In this document: positions 1 to 7,568 of the stretch, piece by piece | Position numbering within the stretch: the stretch's first letter is position 1 | How the letters are laid out: the number at the start of each line of letters is the position of its first letter | Source: an uncultured Flavobacteriales bacterium | GTDB taxonomy: Bacteria > Bacteroidota > Bacteroidia > Flavobacteriales_D > Crocinitomicaceae | NCBI GenBank assembly: GCA_905479845.1 | Contig: CAJQOB010000054.1 | Span: 1-12,196, forward strand | Length of the DNA stretch: 12,196 nucleotides | Direction of reading: 5' to 3' | The notes under the pieces: model-generated | The model's database searches: none | The model's input: the letters and a program-made list of their open reading frames with translations, nothing else | Told to the model about the DNA's origin: nothing | Program-made: the position numbers and the translations under genes

Positions 1-1570
1 CATATCCAAAGAAGAAAAAACAGAAGCAAAGGATTTAATTCCAATTCTGAAAACATGGATTGATGAATGCATCACGGATGGATTTAATCCTGGTGATATC
101 AGTATCCTGGGAAGTACGAACCGTATTTGTAACACCTGGGCGCTCGGCCTGACCAATCTTGGGTACAAAATTGTGTCTTCGGATTCCTTGTTGATCAACA
201 CGAACCTACGCGTTCAGCTCACTATTGCTTTTTTACATCGAAGGCTGAAACCAAGTGGCGTCACTGAAACGAAGCAATTTGCTGAAATCTTCTTCCGTGT
301 AAATGATCAATCATTCAACGATTACATTTCCTATATCCAAGAGCACCAATCGGACAAAGGAAAAACCTACCGCGCATTTAACGATCAGCAATTTTTGAGC
401 GATCATTTCGGAGGATACAATGAATTCTTCTTTAAGTATGAAGGCTTGTATGATTGTATACAGTCTTTTTATCGTTTGATGAAATATGATGAATTGAAAG
501 ATCCGTATTTACATCATTTGGCGGATATTGCTTTCGAATTCGGTCAAAAGCGCGGTCCCGATTTGAAATTATTCTTGGAAGATTATGCCTCAAAGAAGAA
601 CAAAATTGCCGTTCAAATTCCTGAGAGCAATGACGCGGTAAAAATCATGACAATCCATAAATCCAAAGGACTAGAATTTCCAGTAGTGATTTTACCGTCG
701 ATGGATTTTAAATTAAAGAACCAATCCGAATTTTTACTGGAAACTGGCGACTACGTTGTTTACAAACAGCCATCGAACAAAGATGTACTCGATGTACTCC
801 GCGAAGCGAAAATTGAAGAGGAAGCACAAATATTGACAGACAACGTGAATGTTTGTTATGTCGGAATGACGCGTCCAATGGAGCGCCTATATATTCACAA
901 TGCTTACGACAAAACGAAGTTTGGAAAACACTTTCACGAAGTATTGGAAAAAATGCCAGATGCAAAGAGCACGGACGGCACCCTGGAAGTTGATCTAAAC
1001 AGTGGACCAAGAAACAAAAAACGCGATTCTTCTGAAGAGGAAAGCGACACTTCTTTCGTTCCTGAATCTATTCAAGATCGATTGTGGTTTCCGCATATTT
1101 CTTTACAGGACAACGAAGCACTTGGCGATGGTGATTATCTCTCTCCTGAAAGACAGTTCGGGAATCAATTTCATTTATTAATTAGCAGAACTAGGAGTAT
1201 TGATGATATTAATTCAGAAGTAAAAATTGGAATCAGCACTGGAGATATCTCACATGAAAATAAAGATCAACTGATTCAGAAATTGACTCGAACTTTTAAA
1301 CACGAAAAGTATCTCAGCTTATTTGAAGGTTCATATGATACCCTTTACGAGCAAGAATTCATTGCTAATGAGGAAAGAATTCTGAAACCTGACCTTGTAA
1401 TATTAAAAGAGAATTCCACTATTGTGGTTGATTACAAAACTGGATATCCCAAAGCTAAATATGAGAAACAGGTGATGGAGTACGCTTTGGTATTGAGTGA
1501 GATGAACTATCCGAATGTTGAGGGTTATTTGTTTTATGTCGGCGATGGGTTGTTGAGGAGAGTGTGTTGA
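1..1570 (+). CDS. UvrD/RecB-like (AddA-type) helicase-nuclease, 3' part
   Basis: The frame is open to the left edge (first full codon at 2), so the start lies upstream and 522 residues are visible. An ATP-driven helicase joined to a nuclease, expected to process double-strand DNA ends for recombinational repair in the cytoplasm. Seen, numbering from the first visible codon: motif IV-like DISILGSTNR (about 34-43); motif V TIHKSKGLEFP (217-227); motif VI YVGMTRPMERL (286-296) with its arginine, Pro replacing the usual Ala of TRA. The C-terminus has the RecB-family nuclease signature: GNQFH (His 391), KPDLV (Asp 464), VVDYKTG (Asp 477, Lys 479) and a YEKQVMEYA helix, so the nuclease looks intact. 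A charged linker (about 315-385) separates the parts. Bacteroidota often encode a partner AddB-like nuclease upstream; that is outside the view. Exact subfamily (AddA versus other RecB-like) is inferred. Confidence 0.93.
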   Translation, partial: ISKEEKTEAKDLIPILKTWIDECITDGFNPGDISILGSTNRICNTWALGLTNLGYKIVSSDSLLINTNLRVQLTIAFLHRRLKPSGVTETKQFAEIFFRVNDQSFNDYISYIQEHQSDKGKTYRAFNDQQFLSDHFGGYNEFFFKYEGLYDCIQSFYRLMKYDELKDPYLHHLADIAFEFGQKRGPDLKLFLEDYASKKNKIAVQIPESNDAVKIMTIHKSKGLEFPVVILPSMDFKLKNQSEFLLETGDYVVYKQPSNKDVLDVLREAKIEEEAQILTDNVNVCYVGMTRPMERLYIHNAYDKTKFGKHFHEVLEKMPDAKSTDGTLEVDLNSGPRNKKRDSSEEESDTSFVPESIQDRLWFPHISLQDNEALGDGDYLSPERQFGNQFHLLISRTRSIDDINSEVKIGISTGDISHENKDQLIQKLTRTFKHEKYLSLFEGSYDTLYEQEFIANEERILKPDLVILKENSTIVVDYKTGYPKAKYEKQVMEYALVLSEMNYPNVEGYLFYVGDGLLRRVC

Positions 1571-1604
1571 TTGCTAGATATAATAGAACCTTGAAAATGA
1601 AACA

Positions 1605-2018
1605 ATGGAATTAATCACCTTACAAATATACGATACGGCAATAGCGGCGCGCATCATTAAAAACAGACTGGAAAGTGAGGATATTCGCTGTTATATTCTG
1701 GACGAAAATATCGTAACGCTGGATCCTTTACTGAATTATGCAGTTGGAGGAATTCGGCTTCAAGTGAACAAGGAAGATCTTGAGAGAGCGAAATCTATAC
1801 TTGCAGAAATAGATGATACACCCTTAACCGATGATCAGGATGAAGTTATCGAATGTCCAAATTGTCAATCGACACAACTGTACACTGACTTCAAATCAAT
1901 TAAAGATCCAAAAGGTTTTCTAGCAATGATTGCGGCATTTATATTTACTGTCTTTCCAGTATATTCGAAATCTGTATACAAGTGCAAAGAATGCAATACG
2001 GAGTTTGATAAAAAGTGA
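1605..2018 (+). CDS. DUF2007-like protein with membrane-split zinc ribbon
   Basis: 137 residues. Residues 1-70 resemble the DUF2007 (putative signal-transducing protein) fold: a short beta-alpha-beta unit with IYDTAIAARIIKNRLES followed by ILDENIVT and VGGIRLQVNKEDLERAKSIL. The C-terminal part has two cysteine knuckles, CPNC (84-87) and CKEC (127-130), as in a zinc ribbon, but a hydrophobic segment (about 104-119, FLAMIAAFIFTVFPVY) lies between them. If both pairs bind one metal the segment must hairpin; otherwise it is a single membrane anchor. The gene begins 34 bases after the helicase stop, so co-transcription is possible. The ATG at 1605 was chosen because the ATG seven bases upstream is out of frame and stops at once. 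Function is unknown; DUF2007 is only loosely linked to regulation. Confidence 0.82.
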   Translation: MELITLQIYDTAIAARIIKNRLESEDIRCYILDENIVTLDPLLNYAVGGIRLQVNKEDLERAKSILAEIDDTPLTDDQDEVIECPNCQSTQLYTDFKSIKDPKGFLAMIAAFIFTVFPVYSKSVYKCKECNTEFDKK

Positions 2019-2061
2019 TTTCAAATTATTTTTTATCAAACAATCAGCATTTCCCTAAAAA

Positions 2062-2082
2062 CATCCTGACAAATTCAGGATG
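2062..2082. promoter_or_regulatory. Perfect inverted repeat upstream of sigma-54 promoter
   Basis: CATCCTGA, 5-base spacer, TCAGGATG: a perfect 8-bp inverted repeat. Its centre is about 99 bases upstream of the start site predicted from the sigma-54 promoter at 2145-2160, a usual distance for an enhancer-binding activator. As plus-strand RNA it lacks a following U-run, so it is a poor terminator for the DUF2007 gene; a T-run follows only on the minus strand, where no gene ends. The activator role is inferred. Confidence 0.4.
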
Positions 2083-2119
2083 AAATTATCGACCAAATTC
2101 CATAAATATTTTCTCGTAA

Positions 2120-2150
2120 GTGCGCTGTGCTAAACCGTTTAGTGTGGCAC
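2120..2150. promoter_or_regulatory. Imperfect inverted repeat overlapping the -24 element
   Basis: GTGC at 2120-2123 pairs with GCAC at 2147-2150, and CTAAA with TTTAG around a 3-base centre, with an unpaired stretch between the two stems. The right arm overlaps the TGGCAC of the sigma-54 promoter, so a bound protein or a hairpin could block promoter access. Function is not proven. Confidence 0.3.
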
Positions 2151-2160
2151 ATCATTTGCC
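2145..2160 (+). promoter_or_regulatory. Sigma-54 (RpoN) promoter for the VWD gene
   Basis: TGGCACATCATTTGCC matches the sigma-54 consensus TGGCAC-N5-TTGCW, failing only at the final W. The invariant GG (2146-2147) and GC (2158-2159) are separated by exactly 10 bases, as in -24/-12 promoters. The expected start is near 2170-2171, giving a leader of about 23 bases before the ATG at 2194. It sits in the intergenic region in the correct orientation. Such promoters need an AAA+ activator, so the downstream gene should be conditionally expressed. Confidence 0.72.
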
Positions 2161-2164
2161 TACC

Positions 2165-2183
2165 TATTGATTATTAATCAATA
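2165..2183. promoter_or_regulatory. 19-bp palindrome across the predicted start site
   Basis: TATTGATTA-T-TAATCAATA is a perfect 9+1+9 inverted repeat lying between the -12 element and the start codon and covering the predicted +1. The position fits a repressor operator. Chance is not excluded because the sequence is AT-rich. Confidence 0.4.
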
Positions 2184-2193
2184 AAAGAACGCT

Positions 2194-4113
2194 ATGAAAA
2201 AACAGTACTATTTATTAGTTGCATCGGTCGTATTTGTATCGGTATTTGCCGTTCTTCAAACTGATTCAGGATCATATGATAAGGAAAATCGGTCGCTAGA
2301 AGCTAAACTAGAAAAATGGGACCCAGTTCGAGGAACATGGCTTGCAGAAAGCTTAGAAGCTATGAAAGAAAACAAGACCATCCCCGACAGAATGTTTCCC
2401 GAAGATTTAACGCCGTATCAAATGATTTCGCTTTTACCAAATGACCTTCGAAAAGAAGTAGAACGATCATTTGTTAATAACGAACCAATGCAAACAAATA
2501 CGGAAGCACGGTTGCCGTCGGATCAAGATCAAGAGATTTCACGTCCAAGACCCTTACCTCAAATGAATCAGTCAGACTGTAATACTATTTCTGCAAGAAG
2601 TTATGGCGATCCACACTTGGTGACATTTGACAGAGCACGTTATTCTTTCCAAACTGTTGGTGAGTTTGTGCTTACACGATCTCACGCGGGAATGGAAGTT
2701 CAAACGCGCCAGAGTCCAGAGAAGGGAGATTTTTCTTTCAATACAGCTGTCGCTATGAATGTTGGTGGAGACCGTGTAGGAATCTACGCGCGAAATATAC
2801 CTGACAATGACAGATCTGCTCCTCTTCGTGTAAATGGACGTCCAATTCAAATTGCCACGAAAGGGAAATACTTTCTTCCATACGGCGGAATAATTCGTAG
2901 AACAACGAGCACGGAATACACGGTTTATTGGCCAACAGGGGAAATCTTACACGCCAAACTCTTTAATTTATCAAGTACTCCATCAATGAATCTTAACATG
3001 ACGGTCACAGAATGTGGAAGCTACGATGGACTTCTCGGGAATGCCAATGGAGTTCAAAGTGATGACTTTGGTCAGTCTCAGCATCAAGCGTCCATCTATG
3101 TTCCGAGTGGAGATATATTTTCTGGATCGAGTGAAGAAATCGAGCGAAGTCGTTTAACGTATATCGCCAATGCTTTGGGTGATCGCTTCAGAGTAAAGCC
3201 ATCAACGTCTCTCTTCGATTATCCGCCTGGGAGTTCTACGTATACATTTACGGACCGTAATTTCCCACGTGTACACAGAACTGTTGAAGAGATTCCTGAA
3301 ACACAAAAAGAAGAAGCCCGAAAAGTGTGCGAAAGATCTGGCGTCTCGGAAGACGATATGAACGGATGTATTTTCGATCAAGCTTACTTGGAAATTGAAC
3401 CGGCTCCAGAAAGAAGAAAAGAAGATCCAACGGAAGGAATGGTTCTTCGTCCAGTAGATCGCCCACAGCCAAATGTGAATTCAGGACCGATTCGTCCAAC
3501 AATTACTGGTGGTTCTGTGACAAATGGGACACAGGACCGACCATCAATGGAGCCACAAAAAGATGATCGTGTTCCGTTTGAAGATGTTCGCAATCCAGAC
3601 CCGAAAGACGAAGCAGATAAAGAAGCGCAACTCAGACAGGAGCGAATCGCAGAACAATATCGACTGGAAGAGGAAGAAAGGGAGAGACAGCGCGAAGAGC
3701 GAATTCGAGAACAAGAAGCGCAAGATCGAATGGAAAGAGAAGCCAGTGAAAAAGCCGATCAGGAGCGCGAGGATGAACGCCTTCGACGTAATAGAGAAGT
3801 CGAAGAGCGTGCTGAACAAGAAGCTCGGGATAGAGAAAATCGTGAACGTGAAGAAGCCGAACGTTTGAAAAAAGAACAGCGTGAGCAAGCGGCACAAGAA
3901 AAGAGAGAACGTGAGGAAAGAGAACGCGTAGCGAAAAGAAAGGCTGAAGAGCAAGCAAAAGCTGAAGCTGACCGAAAACGACAAGAAGAAGTTCGCAGAA
4001 AAGCTGCAGCTGATAAAAAAGCACGTGAGGAAGCAGCGCGAAAAGCCAAAGAGGCTGCAGAAAGAAAACGACAGGAAGAAGCTGCCAAAAAAACACGCAG
4101 CGGAGGTAGATAA
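2194..4113 (+). CDS. Exported VWD-domain protein with long charged helix
   Basis: 639 residues. N-terminal signal peptide or anchor (about 1-22, KKQYYLLVASVVFVSVFAV). Residues 136-345 are a von Willebrand factor type D domain: GDPHLVTFD (138-146), YSFQTVGEFVLTRS (150-163) and GLLGNANG (279-286, the GLCGNxNG element with Leu for Cys). A following VCERSG...MNGCIFD stretch (378-395) resembles the cysteine-containing region after VWD domains. A proline-rich linker (400-470) leads to 471-634, almost entirely E, R, K, A and Q, predicted as a very long charged helix or coiled coil ending KKTRSGGR. VWD domains mediate extracellular protein binding in animals; the bacterial role is not established, so a surface or periplasmic adhesive or structural role is inferred. 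The RNA start is set by a sigma-54 promoter and a strong terminator follows. No type IX sorting domain is visible. Confidence 0.88.
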   Translation: MKKQYYLLVASVVFVSVFAVLQTDSGSYDKENRSLEAKLEKWDPVRGTWLAESLEAMKENKTIPDRMFPEDLTPYQMISLLPNDLRKEVERSFVNNEPMQTNTEARLPSDQDQEISRPRPLPQMNQSDCNTISARSYGDPHLVTFDRARYSFQTVGEFVLTRSHAGMEVQTRQSPEKGDFSFNTAVAMNVGGDRVGIYARNIPDNDRSAPLRVNGRPIQIATKGKYFLPYGGIIRRTTSTEYTVYWPTGEILHAKLFNLSSTPSMNLNMTVTECGSYDGLLGNANGVQSDDFGQSQHQASIYVPSGDIFSGSSEEIERSRLTYIANALGDRFRVKPSTSLFDYPPGSSTYTFTDRNFPRVHRTVEEIPETQKEEARKVCERSGVSEDDMNGCIFDQAYLEIEPAPERRKEDPTEGMVLRPVDRPQPNVNSGPIRPTITGGSVTNGTQDRPSMEPQKDDRVPFEDVRNPDPKDEADKEAQLRQERIAEQYRLEEEERERQREERIREQEAQDRMEREASEKADQEREDERLRRNREVEERAEQEARDRENREREEAERLKKEQREQAAQEKREREERERVAKRKAEEQAKAEADRKRQEEVRRKAAADKKAREEAARKAKEAAERKRQEEAAKKTRSGGR

Positions 4114-4118
4114 ATTGG

Positions 4119-4146
4119 AAAGCCCGTGATATTAGTCACGGGCTTT
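4119..4146 (+). terminator. Intrinsic terminator of the VWD gene
   Basis: AAAGCCCGTGA, 6-base loop TATTAG, TCACGGGCTTT: a perfect 11-bp stem starting 6 bases after the stop codon, with U-richness in the 3' arm (TTTGCTT). The symmetrical A-run and T-run mean it can also stop minus-strand transcription arriving from the subtilase gene. Confidence 0.85.
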
Positions 4147-4210
4147 GCTTGAGTAGACTATAGAGATCCTTAAACATTTTGTTTACTACCCCAAATTGTT
4201 TTGATCTCAA

Positions 4211-4260
4211 TAGTTAAGTTAAATCGGGTGGCAACTTAACTAAACCACATACAACCACCC
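4211..4260. other. Potential H-type pseudoknot in convergent spacer
   Basis: TAGTTAAGTT (4211-4220) pairs perfectly with AACTTAACTA (4233-4242). The loop contains GGGTGG (4226-4231), which pairs perfectly with CCACCC (4255-4260) outside the stem. Connecting loops are 5, 1 and 12 bases, which fits an H-type pseudoknot. On the minus strand the element starts 7 bases after the subtilase stop codon, so it would form in that 3' UTR. It may act in mRNA end stability or termination. The rest of 4147-4266 shows nothing recognisable. Confidence 0.4.
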
Positions 4261-4266
4261 TATCAA

Positions 4267-7200
4267 CTAGCGCAATAACATCATACTTCCATTGTAAAGT
4301 TTCTTCGAATTTGGATGCTCAACATCATCATTCTGAGCGAGCGTCATTCCCCAAGAATAAGCACCATCCGGAGCAGGATTCCCATTGTAAGTTCCATCCC
4401 ATCCTACGGAAAGATCATGACTTTCAAAGACTATTTCTCCCCATCGATTGTAAATATAGAAGGCATAATCATTTGGACTAAAACCAGTTCCAAATTGAGG
4501 AACGAATACATTGTTAAACTCATCACCATTCGGTGTAAATGCATTGGGCACGTAAAACATTAATTCATCTTTTACACGAATTATTCTTGTCGTCGTATCC
4601 CAACATCCAGCCTCATTGTACACAGTAAGTTGTACTGCAAAACCTTCTGGTTGTATTGTTTCAAAAGTGTGATATACATTCTCTCCAAAATCGAACTGTC
4701 CATCTCCGAAATCCCATTCGTGCTCACTTGCACCAGATGAATAACTGTTTAATGACACAGTATTTTCAATGATCGTTAAATTGTAATTGCTTGCTTCAAA
4801 ATCCGCTGTCGGGTTTGGATGAACACAGATGTAATTTTCCAGAAATATGGAATCCATGCATCCATACTCATTTGTAACATTGAGCATTGCATCGAGGCAT
4901 TCTGCTTCGTTGAGTAAAAGTGTATTGGGTCCACATTGACTTAGTTCCATGCCGTTACTCAATCTCCAAAAGCAACTTCCTGCATCCGTACCGCTGTTTC
5001 CAAAAGTTACAGGTTCGCCTAAACATACTTCAGTTGCAGGAGAAGGATCCAAAACAGGCAGCTCGTGTGCTTTGAGTTTAACGGATTCGTTAGCTAAACA
5101 GCCATTCGTATCAACAATTGTTACAGTGTATTCTCCTTCGCCGATACCTGATAGCTGCGCACTACTTTGAGTAGGGGAATTGCTCCAAGAATAGGAAATA
5201 CCAGAACTACCACCATTTGCAGATGCAAGTATATTTCCGTCAAGTTCTCCAGAACAGCTTATTGGAAGTCCAGAATAATCGGACAAAACATCTATGCTTA
5301 CACTCATTACTGAGGGCTCAGTTAAGCTTATGCTGTCTAAATATTCGCAGCCATTAATGTCTTGAACCAACACAGTATACGTACCAGCAGAAAGGTCAAC
5401 TTGGTCTTCATCTGAAGCATTGGTCATCACGCCATTCGGTCCTGACCAAGCAAATGAATAATTTGGATTTCCTCCTGTAACGCTGAGATCAATTTCTCCA
5501 TCAGAGAATCCATTACACGATATATGATCTCCACTTGGATAAGTTCCCAAGTCATAACTTACTAGCAATTCTGTTGGTTGAGTGACTTCAAAAGTGTCGA
5601 TTAGTGTACATCCTGTGCTATCAGTGACAGTTAAACTGTACATTCCAGCGCACAAACCAGTTTGATCTTGCGAATTAAACGAAGTGGACAGCATTGAACC
5701 ATCAAGGTTTGCCCATTGATAAGTGTATCCAGACATTCCGTTGCTCACTTCCACGTCAATACTACAATTTGCAGCACCGTAGCAAGAAACATTGTACCCA
5801 CTTGGGTATGCGCTTACCACACTTGAGTCGACCCAAGGAGCTGGCTGATTGAGGATCACTGTGTCGGACATTGTACATCCATTCTCGTCAACGACTGTTA
5901 CATAATACGTTCCTGCCGCTAATCCAGATTGATCCTCACTCACCGGATTCACTCCCGATCCATTTAGCGTGCTCCATGAACAAGTATCGCTTGTTCCTAC
6001 ATTTTGAAGATCAATAGCACCATCGCTAAAACCGTTACAAGAGATGTCAGTTACAACAGAACTAATCAGCGAATTACTCACCATCTCTAAAGCAGCTTTA
6101 GCATCCAGTCTACCTGCCCCCAAACCACCAATGTAATTTGGATTTTGCGTATCAATATTTACTGCCGTAGAATACAGAATGTCTTCAACTTCCTCAAACG
6201 TTAAACAAGGATCCAATGACAGCATCAATCCTATTGTTCCTGTTACAAATGGCGCAGCAAACGAAGTTCCACTACTCGTAAGATAAAATCCAGGGGCAAC
6301 AGCCAACGGAACATTGTACCCAGGTGCGCAAATATCAACCGAACTATTGTGCTGATGCGTTGTACTCGGATCTCCGATAATCTTTTCATGATTGTCATTA
6401 GGACCTACGCTAGAAACAGCGATCACACGATCGTTAGCGGCTGGATATACCAAATTATTCGGACCTCCACATGTACTACCATTTCCTGCCGCTGCAACAA
6501 TTATGGTTCCATTGTTATAGGCTTCATCAATTACATATTGGGCATAAACGCTATAAAAGCAGCCTGATGTCCAACTAAGGTTAATCACTTTAGCTCCTCC
6601 ATACGTCATCTGCAAAATTGAATTATACCCCATCCCTGTCAAACGCATTCTACAATTATATCCTATTGAACTCTTTCCTACTCCGTTGTCCGTTGCTCCC
6701 GCAGCTGCAACAGCCACAGCTGTTCCGTGATAGTAATAGTAAGCCGGAGTCGTCCAAGTATTCACACTAATGTATTCACCTTGTAGGTCTTCATGATTTA
6801 CGAAAAAGTTACCATCCGAAATTCCAAGTATCATTGATGTATCGCCCGTTGAGTAATCCCAAGCTCCTTGTGCATCGATTAAATCCAGTGCGTAATCTTG
6901 ATTGAATTCAGCATTGTAATCATTTGTTGTCATCGACAATCGGTATTCAGGTGCAGGTTCAGGAAGTCTCAACTGTTTTGAAGATCTTTCAATCTCTGCA
7001 ATTAGCTCGCCAGCGTTACACTGACATTTCATTGAATAGACCTTTTTCAAATCTTCTCTTCTTGAATCCGGCAGCGCAGCTTCAACGCTAACAATATTGA
7101 ATTGATCTATGATGCTTTGGATTTCTGGAGAACTAGACTTTAACTGTCCAGATTCATGTGCAGGTATTTCATTCTCGTTGACAATTGTTACCCAAATCTC

Positions 7201-7281
7201 ATCTTCTACTACAGCTTGGGCCAGACTAAACTGAACTGTAATCAGAAACAAGAAACTCAGTATTGCATAATAATTTTTCAT
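4267..7281 (-). CDS. Secreted S8 subtilisin-like protease, type IX sorted
   Basis: 1004 residues; signal peptide 1-21 (ends SLAQA). A propeptide-like region (about 25-125) precedes the S8 catalytic domain (about 128-400). Catalytic residues seen: Asp156 (ISDG), His185 (HGTAVA), oxyanion Asn267 (AAAGN) and Ser340 (SGTSFAAP), so it should be active. Four SprB-type repeats follow (about 404-478, 485-568, 573-656, 660-738), each opening with SCNG/SCYG/SCSG and closing with a variant of GTYxVTVxDxxGC. Then a cysteine-containing Ig-like segment (740-820), a PKD domain (about 824-903, HEWDFGDG), and the C-terminal domain PNAFTPNGDEFNNVF...IYNRWGEIVF...WDGTYNGNPAPDGAY (912-975) of gliding-motility-associated proteins, which directs type IX export (type B sorting). 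The start is the only Met preceding a good signal peptide. Role: extracellular or cell-surface proteolysis; the substrate is unknown. Confidence 0.95.
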   Translation of the reverse strand: MKNYYAILSFLFLITVQFSLAQAVVEDEIWVTIVNENEIPAHESGQLKSSSPEIQSIIDQFNIVSVEAALPDSRREDLKKVYSMKCQCNAGELIAEIERSSKQLRLPEPAPEYRLSMTTNDYNAEFNQDYALDLIDAQGAWDYSTGDTSMILGISDGNFFVNHEDLQGEYISVNTWTTPAYYYYHGTAVAVAAAGATDNGVGKSSIGYNCRMRLTGMGYNSILQMTYGGAKVINLSWTSGCFYSVYAQYVIDEAYNNGTIIVAAAGNGSTCGGPNNLVYPAANDRVIAVSSVGPNDNHEKIIGDPSTTHQHNSSVDICAPGYNVPLAVAPGFYLTSSGTSFAAPFVTGTIGLMLSLDPCLTFEEVEDILYSTAVNIDTQNPNYIGGLGAGRLDAKAALEMVSNSLISSVVTDISCNGFSDGAIDLQNVGTSDTCSWSTLNGSGVNPVSEDQSGLAAGTYYVTVVDENGCTMSDTVILNQPAPWVDSSVVSAYPSGYNVSCYGAANCSIDVEVSNGMSGYTYQWANLDGSMLSTSFNSQDQTGLCAGMYSLTVTDSTGCTLIDTFEVTQPTELLVSYDLGTYPSGDHISCNGFSDGEIDLSVTGGNPNYSFAWSGPNGVMTNASDEDQVDLSAGTYTVLVQDINGCEYLDSISLTEPSVMSVSIDVLSDYSGLPISCSGELDGNILASANGGSSGISYSWSNSPTQSSAQLSGIGEGEYTVTIVDTNGCLANESVKLKAHELPVLDPSPATEVCLGEPVTFGNSGTDAGSCFWRLSNGMELSQCGPNTLLLNEAECLDAMLNVTNEYGCMDSIFLENYICVHPNPTADFEASNYNLTIIENTVSLNSYSSGASEHEWDFGDGQFDFGENVYHTFETIQPEGFAVQLTVYNEAGCWDTTTRIIRVKDELMFYVPNAFTPNGDEFNNVFVPQFGTGFSPNDYAFYIYNRWGEIVFESHDLSVGWDGTYNGNPAPDGAYSWGMTLAQNDDVEHPNSKKLYNGSMMLLR

Positions 7282-7324
7282 CGTTTTACATGTATTAAAG
7301 GTGAGAGTTGAGGTATTGTCTGAA

Positions 7325-7332
7325 CAAAATTA
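7325..7332 (-). promoter_or_regulatory. Candidate -7 element (TAATTTTG) of the subtilase gene
   Basis: Read on the minus strand, TAATTTTG matches the Bacteroidota -7 consensus TAnnTTTG exactly and lies about 44 bases upstream of the ATG. No convincing -33 TTG is found at 17-23 bases, so an activator may be needed; the inverted repeat at 7352-7375 is in the right place for one. Confidence 0.45.
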
Positions 7333-7351
7333 TGTCGTTTTCCCCCACCCT

Positions 7352-7375
7352 GTGCGCTGGAACTTCCCAACGCAC
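7352..7375. promoter_or_regulatory. Inverted repeat in the divergent promoter region
   Basis: GTGCGCTGG, 6-base centre, CCAACGCAC: nine pairs with one C/A mismatch. It lies just upstream of the -7 element of the minus-strand protease gene and about 195 bases from the plus-strand OmpA gene. It may be a binding site serving either gene. The remainder of 7282-7568 shows only a weak -7-like TTACTTTG at 7487-7494. Confidence 0.35.
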
Positions 7376-7568
7376 CTCATACATTTCCAACTGTGAAAAT
7401 CCTAATTAACAACCCTTTAGAAACCGCTGCCTGCCCCGATACCGCTGAAAATTCACGTTAGCAAACTGATATGGGCATCTCATTCGTTACTTTGTCACTT
7501 TGGGAAATTTCAGATTTCAGTACTCTTTCCCTATCTTTATTATTGGAAGAATAAACAAATGGAGTTCC

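Noticed and set aside
2062..2082. Hairpin as terminator of the DUF2007 gene
   Set aside because: No U-run follows on the plus strand; the location suits an upstream activator site better.
3384..4139. Long open frames on both strands opposite or across the VWD gene's charged helix
   Set aside because: They arise because E/R/K/A-rich codons read in other frames give few stops; their translations are low-complexity (F/L/S or S/R-rich) and have no leader or ribosome site.
7354..7367. Second sigma-54 promoter (minus strand) before the protease gene
   Set aside because: GG-N10-GC spacing exists, but the flanking bases do not match TGGCAC or TTGC.
7457..7463. GTTAGCA identical to the cassette 1 core, upstream of the OmpA gene
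   Set aside because: No fold-back arms and no complementary partner at the end of the following gene; a 7-mer is likely by chance.
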